Shown here piece after piece: positions 5,035 to 6,541 of a stretch of DNA of 6,541 nucleotides (positions are counted from its first letter, which is position 1; the number at the start of each line of letters is the position of its first letter). The DNA is taken from the NCBI GenBank assembly GCA_052388025.1, contig JBQTIP010000051.1, positions 1-6,541 on the forward strand, given 5' to 3'. Source of the stretch: JBQTIP01 sp052388025. Its GTDB lineage: Bacteria > Actinomycetota > UBA4738 > HRBIN12. Made by a program: the position numbers and the translations under genes. Below the pieces are notes generated by a model. It was given only the letters and a program-made list of their open reading frames with translations, was not told where the DNA came from and did not search any database.

Positions 5035-6387
5035 ATGAACAGTGATCTTTCGATCGTCGGGGGCACAATCGTCACCCCCGATTACAGCTTCGAGGGCACA
5101 ATCCTCGTCAGAGACGGCAAGATCCACTCGGTCTCCTCGTCTACCACCCCGCAGCACGACACGGAGGTGATCAATGCTGGAGGACTCCATGTGCTCCCGG
5201 GGATCATCGATACTCACGTCCACTTCCGCGAGCCCGGCTTGACGCATAAGGAGGATTTCACCTCAGGCAGCACCGCTGCTGTCATGGGAGGTGTGACGAC
5301 CGTCGCGGATATGCCGAACACGATTCCGCCTACATCCACGGTGGAGGCTTACTGGGAGAAGCGAGCAATCGGCGAGGAGAAGTCATACGTGGATTTCTCG
5401 ATCATCGCCGTTATTCTCCAGGACTCCATCGGCGAGGTTCTCGGGCTGGCGGAGGCGGGGATCGGAGGCTACAAGATCTTCATGGGGCCGACCGTCGGCG
5501 GTCTCCTCCCCCCTGACGACGGCGCAATGCTCGAGGCCCTGGAGCTCGTTGCCACCACGGGGAAGCGCTGCGCCTTCCACGCCGAGAGCCACGAGATCAT
5601 CCACCACCTCCAGGAAAGGCTCCAGCGCGAAGGACGGAAGGACCCGCTGGCGCACGTCGACGCTCGACCCGTGGTGTCGTCACTTGAAGCAGTGGGGCGA
5701 GCCGGCCTCTTCGCCAAGCACACCGGCGCCAAGATCCACATCATGCACCAGTCCTCGAACGCGGTCTGCGACCTCGTGAGGCAGCTTCGGGCGGAGGGCG
5801 TCGACGTCACGGTCGAGACCGCTCCGCACTACCTCCTGTTCTGCGCGGAGGACATGGAGCGACTGGGGGTGGTCCTCAAGATCAATGACCCCATCCGGTA
5901 CCGCAGGGACTCCGACCGGCTGTGGGACGAGCTCAAGAGCGGCACGATCAACATGATCGCGACCGACCACTCGCCGCACCTGCCGGAGGAGAAATTCAAG
6001 GACGACATCTGGGAGGCCATCCCCGGGTTCCCGGGCGTCGAGACGAGCGTCCGGCTCATGCTCACGGAAGTGAACAAGGGGCGGATGACGATCAACGAGT
6101 ACGTCCGCTTCGCCTCCGAGAACCCGGCCCGGGTCTGGGGGCTTTACGCCAACAAGGGATCGCTCCTGCCCGGGACCGACGCGGACTTCACCATTGTCGA
6201 CATGAAGCGCAAGGGGACCATCCGGGCAGAGGACTTGCATTCCAAGGGCAAGTACACGCCCTACGAGGGCATGAAGACAGCCGGGCTGCCCGTCTGTACC
6301 ATCGTCCGGGGGAACGTCCAGATGCAAGATGGCGACCTCGTCGGCAAGCCTATCGGCCAGTACGTGAGCTCCGGGAGCACTGGGTGA
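5035..6387 (+). CDS. cyclic amidohydrolase (dihydroorotase/allantoinase/hydantoinase family)
   Basis: The intact 450-residue protein belongs to the metal-dependent cyclic amidohydrolases, which open cyclic amide rings such as dihydroorotate, allantoin or hydantoins. A TIM barrel is flanked by N- and C-terminal beta strands. Metal ligands are all present: His61 and His63 (D-T-H-V-H-F-R-E-P), the lysine expected to be carboxylated, Lys147 (G-G-Y-K-I-F-M), His182 (F-H-A-E), His238 (H-I-M-H-Q-S) and Asp311 (A-T-D-H-S-P-H). The stretch H-F-R-E-P and the segment G-G-V-T-T-V-A-D-M-P-N-T (85-96) are dihydroorotase/allantoinase-like. The C-terminal K-Y-T-P-Y-E-G-M (406-413) and T-I-V-R-G (422-426) resemble allantoinase. 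The substrate loop reads K-I-N-D-P-I-R (282-288), not the usual N-P-P-L-R or P-P-I-R. Start ATG 5035 follows AGGAGG at 5016 and GGTGG at 5026-5030. The stop overlaps the next gene's start. The distance from pyrimidine genes favours a catabolic role over PyrC, but the substrate is not determinable by eye. Confidence 0.88.
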   Translation: MNSDLSIVGGTIVTPDYSFEGTILVRDGKIHSVSSSTTPQHDTEVINAGGLHVLPGIIDTHVHFREPGLTHKEDFTSGSTAAVMGGVTTVADMPNTIPPTSTVEAYWEKRAIGEEKSYVDFSIIAVILQDSIGEVLGLAEAGIGGYKIFMGPTVGGLLPPDDGAMLEALELVATTGKRCAFHAESHEIIHHLQERLQREGRKDPLAHVDARPVVSSLEAVGRAGLFAKHTGAKIHIMHQSSNAVCDLVRQLRAEGVDVTVETAPHYLLFCAEDMERLGVVLKINDPIRYRRDSDRLWDELKSGTINMIATDHSPHLPEEKFKDDIWEAIPGFPGVETSVRLMLTEVNKGRMTINEYVRFASENPARVWGLYANKGSLLPGTDADFTIVDMKRKGTIRAEDLHSKGKYTPYEGMKTAGLPVCTIVRGNVQMQDGDLVGKPIGQYVSSGSTG

Positions 6388-6541
6388 TAGCGGGCGTCCT
6401 GGTACACCAGGGGACGGCGGGGGACCGGGGACTCGCGCAGGGAAGACAGCTCGGATGGGCAGTTCGGGCCAACGTCGTCTCGTTCATTGGGGCGGTCGAG
6501 GCGGGCCTTGGGATCGATCCCGATGGCCTTCGCGCCTGTGC
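6384..6541 (+). CDS. N-terminal part of an unidentified protein, possibly C45-type acyltransferase/peptidase (partial)
   Basis: GTG at 6384 overlaps the amidohydrolase stop as GTGA, with GGGAG at 6373-6377 six bases upstream, the typical layout of coupled genes. The frame stays open to the window end (52 codons). It contains D-R-G-L-A-Q-G-R-Q-L-G-W-A-V-R-A-N-V (14-31) followed by a helix and L-G-I-D-P-D-G-L-R-A-C. An R-G-x-x-x-G-x-x-L-G-x-x-(L/V)-R segment near the N-terminus is reminiscent of acyl-CoA:6-aminopenicillanate acyltransferase-like proteins (peptidase C45). In those proteins it precedes the autocatalytic Cys, which would lie outside the window. The coupling to a ring-opening hydrolase suggests the two act in the same pathway. 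The gene is probable; the family is a guess. Confidence 0.55.
   Translation, partial: MIAGVLVHQGTAGDRGLAQGRQLGWAVRANVVSFIGAVEAGLGIDPDGLRAC

Noticed and set aside
6395..6416. Stem-loop CGTCCTGG/CCAGGGGACG just after the amidohydrolase stop, first read as a terminator
   Set aside because: It has a two-base bulge and no T-run, and it lies within the first codons of the overlapping downstream gene, so termination there is unlikely.

Overview
This is a GC-rich window with strong G/C bias at third codon positions, several GTG starts and actinobacterial-style insertion sequences. It most resembles a high-GC soil or environmental bacterium, probably an Actinomycetota member; no ribosomal gene is present to settle this. 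I found no new defence, secretion or biosynthetic system. The window is an accessory region of peptide/amide catabolism genes interrupted by insertion-sequence debris.

Left part (1-3203). The 3' end of an alpha/beta hydrolase gene is followed after four bases by a 74-residue two-helix membrane protein, both on the plus strand. Convergent to them is a three-gene minus-strand unit. In transcription order it holds an APC-superfamily amino-acid permease (start 3088), a proline iminopeptidase-like S33 peptidase (start 1583), and a 94-residue protein matching only the N-terminal part of acetamidase/formamidase enzymes (start 686). A TTGACA-type promoter lies upstream of the permease, a GC hairpin lies between permease and peptidase, and a symmetrical hairpin separates the convergent ends near 390. 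The natural reading is uptake of amino acids or small peptides, hydrolysis of N-terminal proline or a related amide, and formerly an amide hydrolase.

Middle (about 3220-4915). An insertion sequence carries one DDE-type transposase gene resembling ISLre2/UPF0236. It is split by a one-base frame change at a run of seven C (3814-3820). A hairpin in the transposase leader overlaps its ribosome binding site. Just downstream lies the C-terminal remnant of a second, unrelated transposase (IS110 type) with an in-frame stop.

Right part (4982-6541). A well-formed promoter with a TGTATACA palindrome over its -10 region precedes an intact 450-residue cyclic amidohydrolase of the dihydroorotase/allantoinase/hydantoinase group. 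Its stop codon overlaps, as GTGA, the start of another gene that runs off the window. That N-terminus is only tentatively similar to C45-type acyltransferases/peptidases. These two genes probably form an operon for degrading a cyclic amide or ureide.
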